64,000 nucleotides of DNA from Heliorestis convoluta. GTDB taxonomy: Bacteria; Bacillota; Desulfitobacteriia; Heliobacteriales; Heliobacteriaceae. Positions 42,935-50,811 of the stretch are shown in pieces. Location of the stretch: assembly GCF_009649955.1 (NCBI RefSeq), contig NZ_CP045875.1, forward strand, positions 2,860,001 to 2,924,000, in the 5' to 3' direction. Under the pieces are notes generated by a model. It worked only from the letters and a program-made list of their open reading frames with translations, was not told where the DNA came from and made no database searches. How positions within the stretch are numbered: position 1 is the first letter of the stretch; each line of letters begins with the position of its first letter. A program made the position numbers and the translations under genes.

Positions 42935-43405
42935 TTATAAGGATTCTTCTGATAGTGCTTTGATGATGTCCGCCCGGGTCACAATGCCAACAAGCTTACC
43001 TTGACGAACCACAGGAAGTCGATTAATCCGTTGTTCTGTCATAATGGCTGCCATATCGGTGACTAAGGTATCTTCTTCTACAGTAATGACATCTTGGGTC
43101 ATGATCTCTTCGGCACGTAATGCAATCATTTTGCGAAATTCTTCTTCAAATCGCTTTGGACTTTCTAAATAGACAAGGCCACCTAGCAAAGCAATATAGG
43201 AAGGATATTTTACTTCTCGATCTTTATAGAGCAGATCGCCTTCCGATACAATGCCGATGACTTCTCCTTTACTCGAGATAACAGGGACACCACTGATTTT
43301 CTTTTCTGTGAGCAATTTGGCTACTTCGTTAATGGGGCTATCTCCGTAGACAGAATACACTTCACGCGTCATGATTTGAGACGCTTTTATTGTTTGGGGA
43401 CTCAC
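42935..43405 (-). CDS. CBS-pair domain protein
   Basis: A soluble protein of about 156 residues with two CBS motifs (about residues 5-60 and 92-150), ending VVRQGKLVGIVTRADIIKAL. A short insertion (IALLGGLVYLESPKRFEEEF) separates them. The frame is open to 43465 inside the end of nnrDE, but GTG 43405 (start SPQTIKASQIM) avoids the overlap and follows a TGGTGG block; this is the preferred but uncertain start. Such proteins are common between nnrDE and alr in Clostridia. Ligand and partner are unknown. Confidence 0.84.
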   Translation of the reverse strand: MSPQTIKASQIMTREVYSVYGDSPINEVAKLLTEKKISGVPVISSKGEVIGIVSEGDLLYKDREVKYPSYIALLGGLVYLESPKRFEEEFRKMIALRAEEIMTQDVITVEEDTLVTDMAAIMTEQRINRLPVVRQGKLVGIVTRADIIKALSEESL

Positions 43406-43418
43406 AAAAACACCACCA

Positions 43419-44966
43419 TCAATCTTCTTCGATTCTTTTCCAGGCTGCTGGCAAAGATGCGACAATATCGCCTGCTTTCATGGCCTTATGTCCATACAAT
43501 TCTACAGCAATATCACCAGCCAAACCATGGACATATACAGCCAGTGCAGCGCCTTGTGCTGGGCTGTAGCCCTGTGCTAACAGGCTGCCTAGAACGCCTG
43601 CCAGCACATCACCACTGCCTGCCGTCGCCATGCCAGGGTTGCCTGTGGGGTTGATAAATAGTTCACCTTCAGCAGTCGCAATTAAAGTTCGAGCACCTTT
43701 TAAAGCGATGGTTACGCCCCAGTCCTTTGCAAAATGGGTGACGACTTGAAGACGGTTCTGTTGTATTTCTTCTATCGTTAAGCCTGTAAGTCGAGCCATC
43801 TCGCCCGGATGTGGTGTAAGTACGAGAGGCCCCTGGGCTGCCGCCAGACTTTCTATGTTACCTTCGAGAGCCATGAGTGCATCGGCATCGATAACGACAG
43901 GTCCCTTTGTTTTTTCGAGAAATTCTTGTAGAAAGAGGGCAGCTTCGCCATAACGACCCAGACCAGGTCCTACTACAAAACTGGTAAAAGAATCAAAAGA
44001 TTTGCCCTCCAAAGCCGAAGCTTCCAATCGACCTTGGGGAGCCGATAAAGACAAGCTCATGGCTTCAGAAACCTGGGGAATGACGTAGGAGGCAATGCCC
44101 TCTGGCACAGCAACGGTCGTTTTTCCTGTACCGGAACGCAAAGCACCTTGTACTGTTAAGGTGATGGCCCCAGCCATGCCATTGCTGCCCCCCATGATCA
44201 AAAGATGGCCAAAATTTCCTTTATGCGCTTCAGGGTCTCTCTGACGTAACCAGCTTTTGCAAACTTTTGAGGTCAATAACCTTCGAGTAAGCAAAGGATT
44301 GTCTAGCAAATCTCTTGGGATAGATATATCGACCACAACAAGTTTTCCTGCAACAGATGCACCAGGCTCTAAGAGCAGCCCCAGCTTGGGCAGGCCAAAT
44401 GTGACGGTCATAGTTGCTTTCAAGCAGATATTGCTAATTTTTCCTGTATTGACTTCAAGACCAGAGGGTACATCGACAGCAAGGGTTGGCAAAGCCAGCT
44501 CATTGAGCATCTCTATGGCTCGTGTAATTAGTTTTGGAACAGTACCGGAAAAGCCTGTGCCATAAATTGCATCTACGACAAGATGGGTTGATAACAAGCC
44601 CATTCGCAACGCATTGAGATCTTTCTGATCCATTAAGGCGTAGATTTTCCCGCCCATTCGTTTGTAAATGGTTAGGTTGGTGAGAGCATCGCCTCGTACA
44701 TCTCTTTCGGGGGCTAGTAGGAACAGCTTCACGTCGGCGCCTTTGTTTAGAAGATGGCGCGCTACAACGAAGCCATCCCCTCCATTGCTTCCTTTTCCAC
44801 AGAGGATTAAGATACTTTTACCTTCACAGGTACCTCCTAAGAGCTTGGTAACTTGCTTCGCAACTTCTATACCTGCATTCTCCATAAGCAATAGAGAAGG
44901 AATCCCATACTCTTCTGTGGCTCTTTGGTCCATGCGGTTCATTTCAGCAGCTGTTACTACTCGCAT
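43419..44966 (-). CDS. nnrDE: Bifunctional NAD(P)H-hydrate epimerase/dehydratase
   Basis: Repairs hydrated NAD(P)H. The N-terminal epimerase domain (residues 1 to about 215, YjeF_N) shows CGKGSNGGDGFVVARHL and VVDAIYGTGFSG. The C-terminal ADP/ATP-dependent dehydratase domain (about 225-515) shows HKGNFGHLLIMGGS, VVGPGLGRYG, LTPHPGEMARLTG and NPTGNPGMATAGSGDVLAG (the phosphate-binding and catalytic loop). The 515-residue length is standard for the fused form. The ATG at 44966 has AGAGGT upstream. It overlaps the end of acpS by 10 bp, the conserved acpS-nnrDE order. Confidence 0.95.
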   Translation of the reverse strand: MRVVTAAEMNRMDQRATEEYGIPSLLLMENAGIEVAKQVTKLLGGTCEGKSILILCGKGSNGGDGFVVARHLLNKGADVKLFLLAPERDVRGDALTNLTIYKRMGGKIYALMDQKDLNALRMGLLSTHLVVDAIYGTGFSGTVPKLITRAIEMLNELALPTLAVDVPSGLEVNTGKISNICLKATMTVTFGLPKLGLLLEPGASVAGKLVVVDISIPRDLLDNPLLTRRLLTSKVCKSWLRQRDPEAHKGNFGHLLIMGGSNGMAGAITLTVQGALRSGTGKTTVAVPEGIASYVIPQVSEAMSLSLSAPQGRLEASALEGKSFDSFTSFVVGPGLGRYGEAALFLQEFLEKTKGPVVIDADALMALEGNIESLAAAQGPLVLTPHPGEMARLTGLTIEEIQQNRLQVVTHFAKDWGVTIALKGARTLIATAEGELFINPTGNPGMATAGSGDVLAGVLGSLLAQGYSPAQGAALAVYVHGLAGDIAVELYGHKAMKAGDIVASLPAAWKRIEED

Positions 44967-45391
44967 GATTCTGACCTCTTTGGATCGTCATGCCAGCACA
45001 AAACAACGGCCATAGCATGACTTCTTTCATGAGACAAACTGACAGACCAACCTTTCCAGCCTATAGAATCGATATACTCTTTCGTTTTTCCACGAAAATG
45101 AACTTGAGGTTTCCCTTTTTGGTGAGGGCGAATGACTTCAATTTCATCAAAAGCAGGAATGAAGTCACCAGGCATCGCTTTGATGACCGCTTCTTTGGCA
45201 GCAAAGCGTGCTGCGAAAGAGGGCCATGGATCTGTTTTTTGATGACATTCTGCTCTCTCTGCATCTGTAAAAATTCTTGATAAAAAGCGAGAATGTCGCT
45301 CCGCTGCTTTTTGAATGCGCTTGATCTCTACAATATCACAACCAATATGCAGGGGTGCCTCTGCAAGAATGGAAAAGTTAACCTTTTTCAT
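44957..45391 (-). CDS. acpS: Holo-[acyl-carrier-protein] synthase
   Basis: Transfers 4'-phosphopantetheine from CoA to acyl carrier protein. The Mg-binding HIGCDIVEIKRI with its Asp, FLSRIFTDAE and the catalytic FAARFAAKEAVIKA (Glu and Lys) are all visible. The frame extends to 45475 inside cheW, but the ATG at 45391 gives 144 residues, nearer to the family size; about 15 residues precede the usual N-terminus. The last part WKGWSVSLSHERSHAMAVVL matches the family. It is coupled to nnrDE by overlap. Confidence 0.88.
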   Translation of the reverse strand: MKKVNFSILAEAPLHIGCDIVEIKRIQKAAERHSRFLSRIFTDAERAECHQKTDPWPSFAARFAAKEAVIKAMPGDFIPAFDEIEVIRPHQKGKPQVHFRGKTKEYIDSIGWKGWSVSLSHERSHAMAVVLCWHDDPKRSESCE

Positions 45392-45447
45392 AAGCCTAGT
45401 ATGACCACCCTGTACAGAGGAAAAACCTAGTTCTAAAGCCATCCTTT

Positions 45448-45948
45448 CTAGGCTTTGTTCGTATTCCCTGCACATGCTTCTGAAGCCGATAATTGTTCCT
45501 TTTCTTTGTCTGATAAAATTTTATCGAGATCGAGCAATATGAGCAAACGCTCGCCTACCTTCCCTACGCCTTTGAGGTAGTCAACAGAAATGGAGCTAAT
45601 CATCGGTGGAGGTGGCTCTAAGGCTGCTGTAGAGAGGCGCAGAACTTCTGTAACAGCATCTACGATCACGCCGACGGTGTTCTCGCCAATGTTAATCACG
45701 ATAATGCGTGTATTGGCCGTATGATCGGCAAGGGTTAAGCCAAAGCGCTTCTTCAAGTCTATAACCGGAATAATTTTTCCCCGTAAATTGATAATACCTT
45801 CTACGAAGGGCGGTGCTTGTGGTATTTTCGTTGGCGTCATCAGTCGATTGATCTCTTGGACCTGCGTGATGGGAACGCCATATTCCTCAGAGCCTAGCTT
45901 AAAGACAACGAGTTGTATTTCTGTCGTTTCACTATTACTTTGACTCAT
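45448..45948 (-). CDS. cheW: Chemotaxis coupling protein CheW
   Basis: An adaptor between chemoreceptors and CheA kinase, 166 residues. The CheW SH3-like motifs are clear: VVFKLGSEEYGVPITQVQEI, EGIINLRGKIIPVIDLKKRF and NTVGVIVDAVTEVLRL. Its ATG shares one base with the stop of the upstream RsbW-like kinase (TAATG), so the pair is translationally coupled. No cheA or cheY is adjacent, so it is an isolated copy; a methyl-accepting receptor lies 10 kb away. It may serve an alternative signalling pathway instead of motility. Confidence 0.92.
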   Translation of the reverse strand: MSQSNSETTEIQLVVFKLGSEEYGVPITQVQEINRLMTPTKIPQAPPFVEGIINLRGKIIPVIDLKKRFGLTLADHTANTRIIVINIGENTVGVIVDAVTEVLRLSTAALEPPPPMISSISVDYLKGVGKVGERLLILLDLDKILSDKEKEQLSASEACAGNTNKA

Positions 45949-46421
45949 TATGATTTCCTCCTCTCAGAAGTGGAAAGCGGATTCTGCTCGTATAGAGCTT
46001 TTTTGTCATAGGATGGCAAAGTAACTTTTTGTGGTATATACTTAGTCATGTAAATCGTAGTCCCTTTTTCGTTATAGGAAACTTCGTCCATCGATGCATT
46101 GATAAGCAAAATACCTCGACCTGATTCACTCAATAAATCCAGTTCTCCCACTTCTTTGGGAGAAAAACCTTTGCCTTCGTCAGAAATCTCTAGGTGTAAA
46201 GCCTCTTCTTTCACTTCATAAGCCAGTCTTACTTTTTTATTCAAACATTCTTTATTCCCATGAACGACGGCGTTTACCAATGCTTCGATCATAGCTAGCT
46301 TAATGAAGTCTAGGTCGCCCTTATCCCAAGGAAGATCTTTGATATCTTCGATAACCTCGTTGACAATTTTTTCAACATTAAACCGACTGCTGGCAAAATA
46401 AAGCTCTTTTCTTGCTATCAT
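45948..46421 (-). CDS. RsbW/SpoIIAB-like anti-sigma serine kinase (HATPase)
   Basis: A GHKL ATPase-domain protein of 157 residues. The N-box MIEALVNAVVHGNKE (about residues 44-58), G1 box EISDEGKGF (about 90) and G2-like LSESGRGILLINASMDEV (about 106) are present. Proteins of this type phosphorylate STAS anti-sigma antagonists and bind sigma factors, but no STAS gene or sigma factor is adjacent. It is followed by an overlapping cheW, an unusual partner. The ATG has GCAGGA upstream and overlaps the stop of a small upstream ORF. Confidence 0.86.
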   Translation of the reverse strand: MIARKELYFASSRFNVEKIVNEVIEDIKDLPWDKGDLDFIKLAMIEALVNAVVHGNKECLNKKVRLAYEVKEEALHLEISDEGKGFSPKEVGELDLLSESGRGILLINASMDEVSYNEKGTTIYMTKYIPQKVTLPSYDKKALYEQNPLSTSERRKS

Positions 46422-46543
46422 TGCTTCATTCCTGCTTTCCCCGCCTCGTTGCTAGAACCTCTGGCTCCTGCCACAGAATGGAAGAAGGTTCTATCTAAGC
46501 TATGAGACAGGCAGCGTCCTTGATTCCTTTTGGAGCTCAACAT
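46418..46543 (-). CDS. Possible small leader ORF, 41 aa
   Basis: The ORF starts at ATG 46543 with a strong GAGGGGGG three to four bases upstream and ends in TGA that overlaps the ATG of the RsbW-like gene as ATGA. The peptide (MLSSKRNQGRCLSHSL ...) is basic and polar and matches no family I know. The overlap and the ribosome-binding site argue for translation; the odd composition argues for chance. The rest of the 46.4-46.75 kb intergenic region holds an AT-rich stretch and a hairpin at 46689-46713 before copZ. Confidence 0.4.
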   Translation of the reverse strand: MLSSKRNQGRCLSHSLDRTFFHSVAGARGSSNEAGKAGMKQ

Positions 46544-46746
46544 TCTGCCCCCCTCATCAAGTAATACTCTGGATCTGGAGCAGTATCCTCTTGTACTTTT
46601 ATAATACAATTATTTCGATATTTAACACAGTAAATCCTTTTTATATTTTGCCTTTTCTTAATAGTTACCCTACATTATGCTCCCTTCAGCAGCAGCCGAA
46701 ATGGCTGTGCTGCCCAATTTAATCATATTTTTTAGGAGGTTTCTCA

Positions 46747-46956
46747 ATGTTAGAATTAACGCTTCATGTAGAAGGTATGTCTTGTGGTCATTGTAAAGCT
46801 GCCGTAGAAGGCGCTCTTCAAAAGGTTGAAGGTGTTAAAGAGGTTGCTGTTTTTTTGGAAGAAGGTACCGTGACCATCCGCTTTGATGCTGAAAAGACCG
46901 CACCCGAAGTACTGATTGAGTTGATTGAAGAGGAAGGATACGAAGTACTTGATTAA
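46747..46956 (+). CDS. copZ: Heavy-metal-associated (HMA) copper chaperone, CopZ-like
   Basis: A 69-residue ferredoxin-like HMA domain protein. The metal-binding GMSCGHCKAAVEGAL (MxCxxC, about residues 10-24) and the C-terminal EVLIELIEEEGYEVLD are typical. It probably passes Cu(I) to a P-type ATPase, though none is adjacent. The ATG at 46747 has TTAGGAGGT upstream. It stands alone on the plus strand before rpsF. Mercury-binding MerP-like function is an alternative, but no mer genes are near. Confidence 0.88.
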   Translation: MLELTLHVEGMSCGHCKAAVEGALQKVEGVKEVAVFLEEGTVTIRFDAEKTAPEVLIELIEEEGYEVLD

Positions 46957-47009
46957 TTTGCGCAGAAAGGCTTGCTAAAAATACTTTATAATGCTATATT
47001 ATAAAAATG

Positions 47010-47056
47010 TGGCTTAAAGCCATCAATCCCTGCTCTATCCGTAGAGATAGGGCCAT
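47010..47056 (+). promoter_or_regulatory. Structured leader of rpsF (candidate S6:S18-type leader)
   Basis: Two hairpins precede rpsF: TGGC-TTAAA-GCCA (47010-47022) and CTCTA-TCCG-TAGAG (47033-47046), the second inside a CCCT/AGGG outer helix. Ribosomal proteins S6 and S18 bind a CCG-containing leader in other bacteria; the TCCG loop fits loosely, and this is only a candidate. Confidence 0.35.
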
Positions 47057-47079
47057 TTGTCCGAAGGGAGGTGCCTGGT

Positions 47080-47379
47080 TTGCGGAATTACGAAGCGATG
47101 ATTTTAGTTCGCCCCAATCTTGAAGAAGAAGCTTTTCAAGCTGTAGTGGACAAGTTTACGAACCTCATTGCCCAAGAGGGTGGCGAGATCGTCAAAGTTG
47201 ACAAGTGGGGCAAGCGCAGGCTTCAGTATGAGATTAACAAGCTCAAAGAAGCCTTCTATGTTCTCGTCTACTTCAAAGGAGAACCTGCTGTGGCGCAAGA
47301 ATTAGAGCGTGTTATGAAGATTTCTGATGACATCGTTCGTTTCTTGGTCATTCGTATGGAAGAAAAGAACGCGAAGTAG
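47080..47379 (+). CDS. rpsF: 30S ribosomal protein bS6
   Basis: A small-subunit ribosomal protein that pairs with S18. It begins at TTG 47080 (LRNYEAMILVRPN), eight bases after GGGAGG; the GTG at 47071 overlaps that site and is rejected. The signature KVDKWGKRRLQYEINK and FYVLVYFKGE are conserved. It has 99 residues, normal for the family. rpsR follows after only 49 bp; the usual ssb gene between them is absent. Confidence 0.96.
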   Translation: MRNYEAMILVRPNLEEEAFQAVVDKFTNLIAQEGGEIVKVDKWGKRRLQYEINKLKEAFYVLVYFKGEPAVAQELERVMKISDDIVRFLVIRMEEKNAK

Positions 47380-47428
47380 CACTGTTCAACAGACCATCTT
47401 GTACACTGAAGGGTAAAGGAGGGTTATC

Positions 47429-47692
47429 ATGCAAGATCGAAGTGAAAAGCCAGAGCGCAGAGGCGGTCGTAGAGGCCGTCGTCCTCGCCGCCGCATTTGC
47501 TTCTTCTGTGTCGATAAAATCGACGCTGTTGATTACAAAGAAGTGGGCAAGCTGCGTAAGTATATTACGGAGCGAGGTAAAATTTTACCTCGTCGTGTTT
47601 CCGGTTGCTGCGCCAAGCATCAACGCCAGTTAACACAAGCGATTAAGCGTTCCCGCCACGTTGCTTTGTTACCTTTTACGACGAACGAGTAA
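47429..47692 (+). CDS. rpsR: 30S ribosomal protein bS18
   Basis: The 87-residue S6 partner in the platform of the 30S subunit. A basic Arg-rich N-terminus is followed by the zinc-type motif [26 protein letters not shown], and [19 protein letters not shown] with the second Cys pair and His, so it is the Cys-containing (zinc-binding, C+) form. The ATG at 47429 has AAAGGAGG upstream. A strong terminator follows, so rpsF-rpsR forms a short operon. Confidence 0.96.
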   Translation: MQDRSEKPERRGGRRGRRPRRRICFFCVDKIDAVDYKEVGKLRKYITERGKILPRRVSGCCAKHQRQLTQAIKRSRHVALLPFTTNE

Positions 47693-47705
47693 TAAGTTCG
47701 CCGTT

Positions 47706-47752
47706 GAAAAAAAGGCACTGTAGAGATAGATTCTCTGCAGTGCCTTTTTTTT
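47706..47752 (+). terminator. Intrinsic terminator of rpsF-rpsR
   Basis: The stem AAAAGGCACTG(T)AGAGA with TCTCTGCAGTGCCTTTT is followed by a T-run. Confidence 0.9.
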
Positions 47753-47843
47753 GTTTTTTTTGCTTTTTATTTTGTAACATCATGACCACTCAAAGGGGCA
47801 CACTCTTAGATAAAAAGGTCGCAGAGAAAGGAGTGGTGTCAAC

Positions 47844-48068
47844 ATGCAATTGCAGTTTAAACCCAATGTGGGTCAAATCGATCGCTTGATTCGCCTTTTT
47901 CTGGGTGCTCAGTTGTTGCTGTTAGCCTTCCTCTTCCCTGTGTCTGCTCCAATCACGCAAACTCTGATTGCATCGCTTGGACTCTGGCAAATGATCCAAG
48001 GCCTTTTAGGCTACTGCTTTGTCTATGATCTTCTGGGTTATTCTAGCCTAAAAGCAGCCTTGAAGTAA
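47844..48068 (+). CDS. DUF2892 small membrane protein
   Basis: A 74-residue protein with two membrane helices (LIRLFLGAQLLLLAFLFPV and TLIASLGLWQMIQGLLGYCFVYDLLG, each quoted in part). The N-terminal NVGQIDRLIRL and C-terminal GYCFVYDLLG match the DUF2892 family, which is also found as the membrane part of YgaP-type rhodaneses. The ATG has AAAGGAG upstream. It sits next to the sulfate transporter on the opposite strand, ending 4 bp from cysA. A role in sulfur or thiol handling would be inference from family context. Confidence 0.82.
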   Translation: MQLQFKPNVGQIDRLIRLFLGAQLLLLAFLFPVSAPITQTLIASLGLWQMIQGLLGYCFVYDLLGYSSLKAALK

Positions 48069-48071
48069 TTG

Positions 48072-49175
48072 TTATGCTTGTGCTGCTTGACCGAGATCTT
48101 CAATGTCTTTTCGTTTCTGAAGCAAAGTTAAGGCTGGTGTTCGCTCTTTTGTAAAGAGTTTGCTTGAGATGATTTTTACCGACACCCAATCTTGGGGCTG
48201 GATCACCCAGCCCTGTTCTTTTGGAACTGTGGCAATTATGCTTTGTTGATCGGCTATGACCATTTCTACTTTGAAAAAGTCACCTAGAAAGGTTGTTTGG
48301 CGTACCTGTGCTTTCACATCGGCTTTCTCATGATAAGGTTCTATACGGACATCTTCTGGGCGGATTACTACTTCAACGTCGCTGCCTTCTATCAGCCTGT
48401 AAGCTCGAATCTGTAAGGCACCAAGATCTGCATTGCCATTTTTTACTTTCGTTCGATAGTAATTAACATCACCAACAAAACTCGCCACAAAAGGTGTTGC
48501 AGGACGATGGTAAATTTCTCTTGGTGTCCCCAATTGCTCTAGTTTCCCTAGGTTAAAGACAGCCACTCTGTCAGCCACTTCTAAGGCTTCTTGTTGATCG
48601 TGCGTTACAAAAATACTTGTTAACTTCAATTCTTCATGAAGCTTCACGATCCACTGCCGTAACTCTTTGCGCAGCTTGGCGTCAACGGCCGCAAAAGGTT
48701 CGTCTAAAAGAAGCAACTTAGGCTCCGATGCAAGTGCTCTTGCTAAAGCGACTCGTTGTTGTTGTCCCCCTGACAATTGATGGGGATAACGATTCTCTAA
48801 GCCTTGTAGAGCCATTTTCTCTAAAAACATAAAGACCTTTTCGTGAATGGTATCTTTATCTTTTTTCTTAATCTTGAGGCCAAAAGCAATGTTATCATAG
48901 ACTGTCATGTGTTGAAAAAGAGCATAGTTCTGAAAGACAAAGCCAATGCCTCGTTGCTGCGGTGGCAAGAGATCGACTCGCTTCCCCATGATATGAATCT
49001 CTCCTGCACAGGGTTGTTCTAGTCCTGCAATAATTCGCAATAAGGTCGTTTTTCCACTGCCGCTAGGACCTAATAAAGCTGTCATTTCTTCTTCTTCCAG
49101 TTGAAAAGATAGGTCTTTGAGGACTTCCGTTCCACCTGGAAATTTTTTGACTACGTTTTTGACTACAATACTCAT
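48072..49175 (-). CDS. cysA: Sulfate/thiosulfate ABC transporter, ATP-binding subunit
   Basis: Energises sulfate or thiosulfate import. Walker A LLGPSGSGKTTLLRIIAG (about residues 33-50), signature LSGGQQQRVALARAL and Walker B LLLDEPFAAVDAKLRKEL are intact, and the C-terminal TOBE-like domain (VVIRPEDVRIEPY, EVEMVIADQQ-type strands) is typical of CysA. It has 367 residues. It overlaps the upstream permease gene by 4 bp (ATGA). It is last in the four-gene operon sbp-cysT-cysW-cysA. The alternative reading, molybdate or iron transport, is less likely given the CysT/CysW-like permeases. Confidence 0.93.
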   Translation of the reverse strand: MSIVVKNVVKKFPGGTEVLKDLSFQLEEEEMTALLGPSGSGKTTLLRIIAGLEQPCAGEIHIMGKRVDLLPPQQRGIGFVFQNYALFQHMTVYDNIAFGLKIKKKDKDTIHEKVFMFLEKMALQGLENRYPHQLSGGQQQRVALARALASEPKLLLLDEPFAAVDAKLRKELRQWIVKLHEELKLTSIFVTHDQQEALEVADRVAVFNLGKLEQLGTPREIYHRPATPFVASFVGDVNYYRTKVKNGNADLGALQIRAYRLIEGSDVEVVIRPEDVRIEPYHEKADVKAQVRQTTFLGDFFKVEMVIADQQSIIATVPKEQGWVIQPQDWVSVKIISSKLFTKERTPALTLLQKRKDIEDLGQAAQA

Positions 49176-49972
49176 GACTCTATCACTCCCTTCTTGCGCT
49201 TTAATAATTCAAGAAAAATCAATATCACAAAAGAAGTGCCTGCTAGCACCAAAGATACAGCAAAAGCAGCTGCCATATTAAAGTCCGTAGCGGCCTGGTA
49301 CACATACAGTGTTGCCGATTGCGTGGCCATAATGATATTGCCAGAAACGACCAGCACTGCTCCAAATTCTCCCAAAGAACGGGCGATTGTTAAAACCATG
49401 CCATATAAAACGCCCCACTTGATTGACGGTAAAGTTACTTTCCAGAAAGTCATCCATCGTGAGGCGCCGAGTGTGTAGGCCACTTCTTCTTGACTTTTAC
49501 CCATTTCTTGTAATAAAGGCATTACTTCGCGCACCATAAAGGGATAGGTAATAAAAAGTGTAGCAATGATCATACCCGGTAAGGCAAAGATAATGGAAAA
49601 GGTCATTTCGCTGAAAAACATTCCAATTATACCCTGTGGTCCATAGAGCAATAAGATCATTAAGCCTGCAATGACTGGAGATACGGCAAAGGGAAGGTCC
49701 ACCAAGCCGTTAATAAAATTCTGACCCCAAAACTTTTGTCTTGTCATGACATAGGCCGTCAGTAGCCCTAAAAGGGTATTAATACAAAGAACAATTACGG
49801 TAATAATAAAAGTTAACTTCAATGCATGAATGGCTTCCGGTCTTGTTATTTCATGCCAGAAACTATCGAGCCCATAACCAACTGTTCCTACGACCAAAGC
49901 ACCTACAGGAGCAATTAAAAAAAGGGTAAACCAGACATACAAAAGACCGGCGAAAATTCTGTTTTTTTTCAT
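49172..49972 (-). CDS. cysW: Sulfate ABC transporter permease CysW
   Basis: An inner-membrane subunit of the sulfate/thiosulfate importer, 266 residues with six predicted helices. The EAA loop VAYTLGASRWMTFWKVTLPSI (core GASRWMTFWKVTLP, about residue 165) contacts CysA, and ARSLGEFGAVLVVSGNI (about 208) is the typical sulfate-permease segment. The start shares a base with the end of cysT. Two related permeases form a heterodimer. Confidence 0.92.
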   Translation of the reverse strand: MKKNRIFAGLLYVWFTLFLIAPVGALVVGTVGYGLDSFWHEITRPEAIHALKLTFIITVIVLCINTLLGLLTAYVMTRQKFWGQNFINGLVDLPFAVSPVIAGLMILLLYGPQGIIGMFFSEMTFSIIFALPGMIIATLFITYPFMVREVMPLLQEMGKSQEEVAYTLGASRWMTFWKVTLPSIKWGVLYGMVLTIARSLGEFGAVLVVSGNIIMATQSATLYVYQAATDFNMAAAFAVSLVLAGTSFVILIFLELLKRKKGVIES

Positions 49973-50811
49973 CAGCCGTCCCTACCTTTTCCAGCAAACC
50001 AGCGGCTTTGAAGATAAAGCAAGCTAAAAGAAAAGAAGAGCAAAACAACAGATACAGCCGAAGCGCCTAGCAGATTAAAGCTTTCTACTTCTCCGTAGAT
50101 GTACACGGAAGCGACTTGTGTTTGCAAGGGAATGTTACCAGCCACAATAACAATCGATCCGAATTCCGCCAAAGCGCGAGAAAAGGTTAATGAAAATCCT
50201 GAAGCAATACCCGGCCAGAGCGAAGGCAACGTAATTTTCCGAAAAGTTTGCCATCGACTTGCGCCGAGGGTATGAGCCACTTCTTCTTTATCCTTGCCCA
50301 TTTCCATTAAAAGGGGTTGCACAGCTCGGATAGAAAAGGGAAAGGTGACAAAAATCATTGCCAGGAGAATGCCCGGAACAGCATAGATAATGTCAATGCC
50401 CCGTTCGGAAAGCCAAGATCCAATGGGACTTTGTGGACCATAAAGAATTAAAAGCATTAAACCACTGACAGCTGTAGGTATGGCAAAAGGGAGATCGACG
50501 AGAGAATTAAGAATTGTTTTTCCTTTTACAGGATAACGAACGAGCACATAGGCGGCAAAAGTACCTGCAATCGCGTTAACAATCGCTGTAAAGAGAGCTA
50601 AGAAAAAGGTAAACAACAACGTAAAGGTAGCATCGGGCTTATTAATTGAGTGCCAGAATCCAGCCCATCCTTCTCGGAAAGCTTCGGCAAAAATATGACT
50701 CAGAGGGAGCACAATCAACAGTAAAAGGTAGCCAAATAGAATGCTACGCAATGCTAGAGCCGTTAAATTGTAGTTTGTTCCAGTCTGCAATCGATTCAAG
50801 TCCCCTTTCAC
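49972..50811 (-). CDS. cysT: Sulfate ABC transporter permease CysT
   Basis: The second permease of the sulfate importer, 279 residues and about six helices. DLPFAIPTAVSGLMLLILYG, the EAA loop VAHTLGASRWQTFRKITLP and SRALAEFGSIVIVAGNIP are characteristic of CysT/CysU. It overlaps sbp by 4 bp and cysW by 1 bp, so translation of the operon is tightly coupled. Confidence 0.92.
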   Translation of the reverse strand: MKGDLNRLQTGTNYNLTALALRSILFGYLLLLIVLPLSHIFAEAFREGWAGFWHSINKPDATFTLLFTFFLALFTAIVNAIAGTFAAYVLVRYPVKGKTILNSLVDLPFAIPTAVSGLMLLILYGPQSPIGSWLSERGIDIIYAVPGILLAMIFVTFPFSIRAVQPLLMEMGKDKEEVAHTLGASRWQTFRKITLPSLWPGIASGFSLTFSRALAEFGSIVIVAGNIPLQTQVASVYIYGEVESFNLLGASAVSVVLLFFSFSLLYLQSRWFAGKGRDG

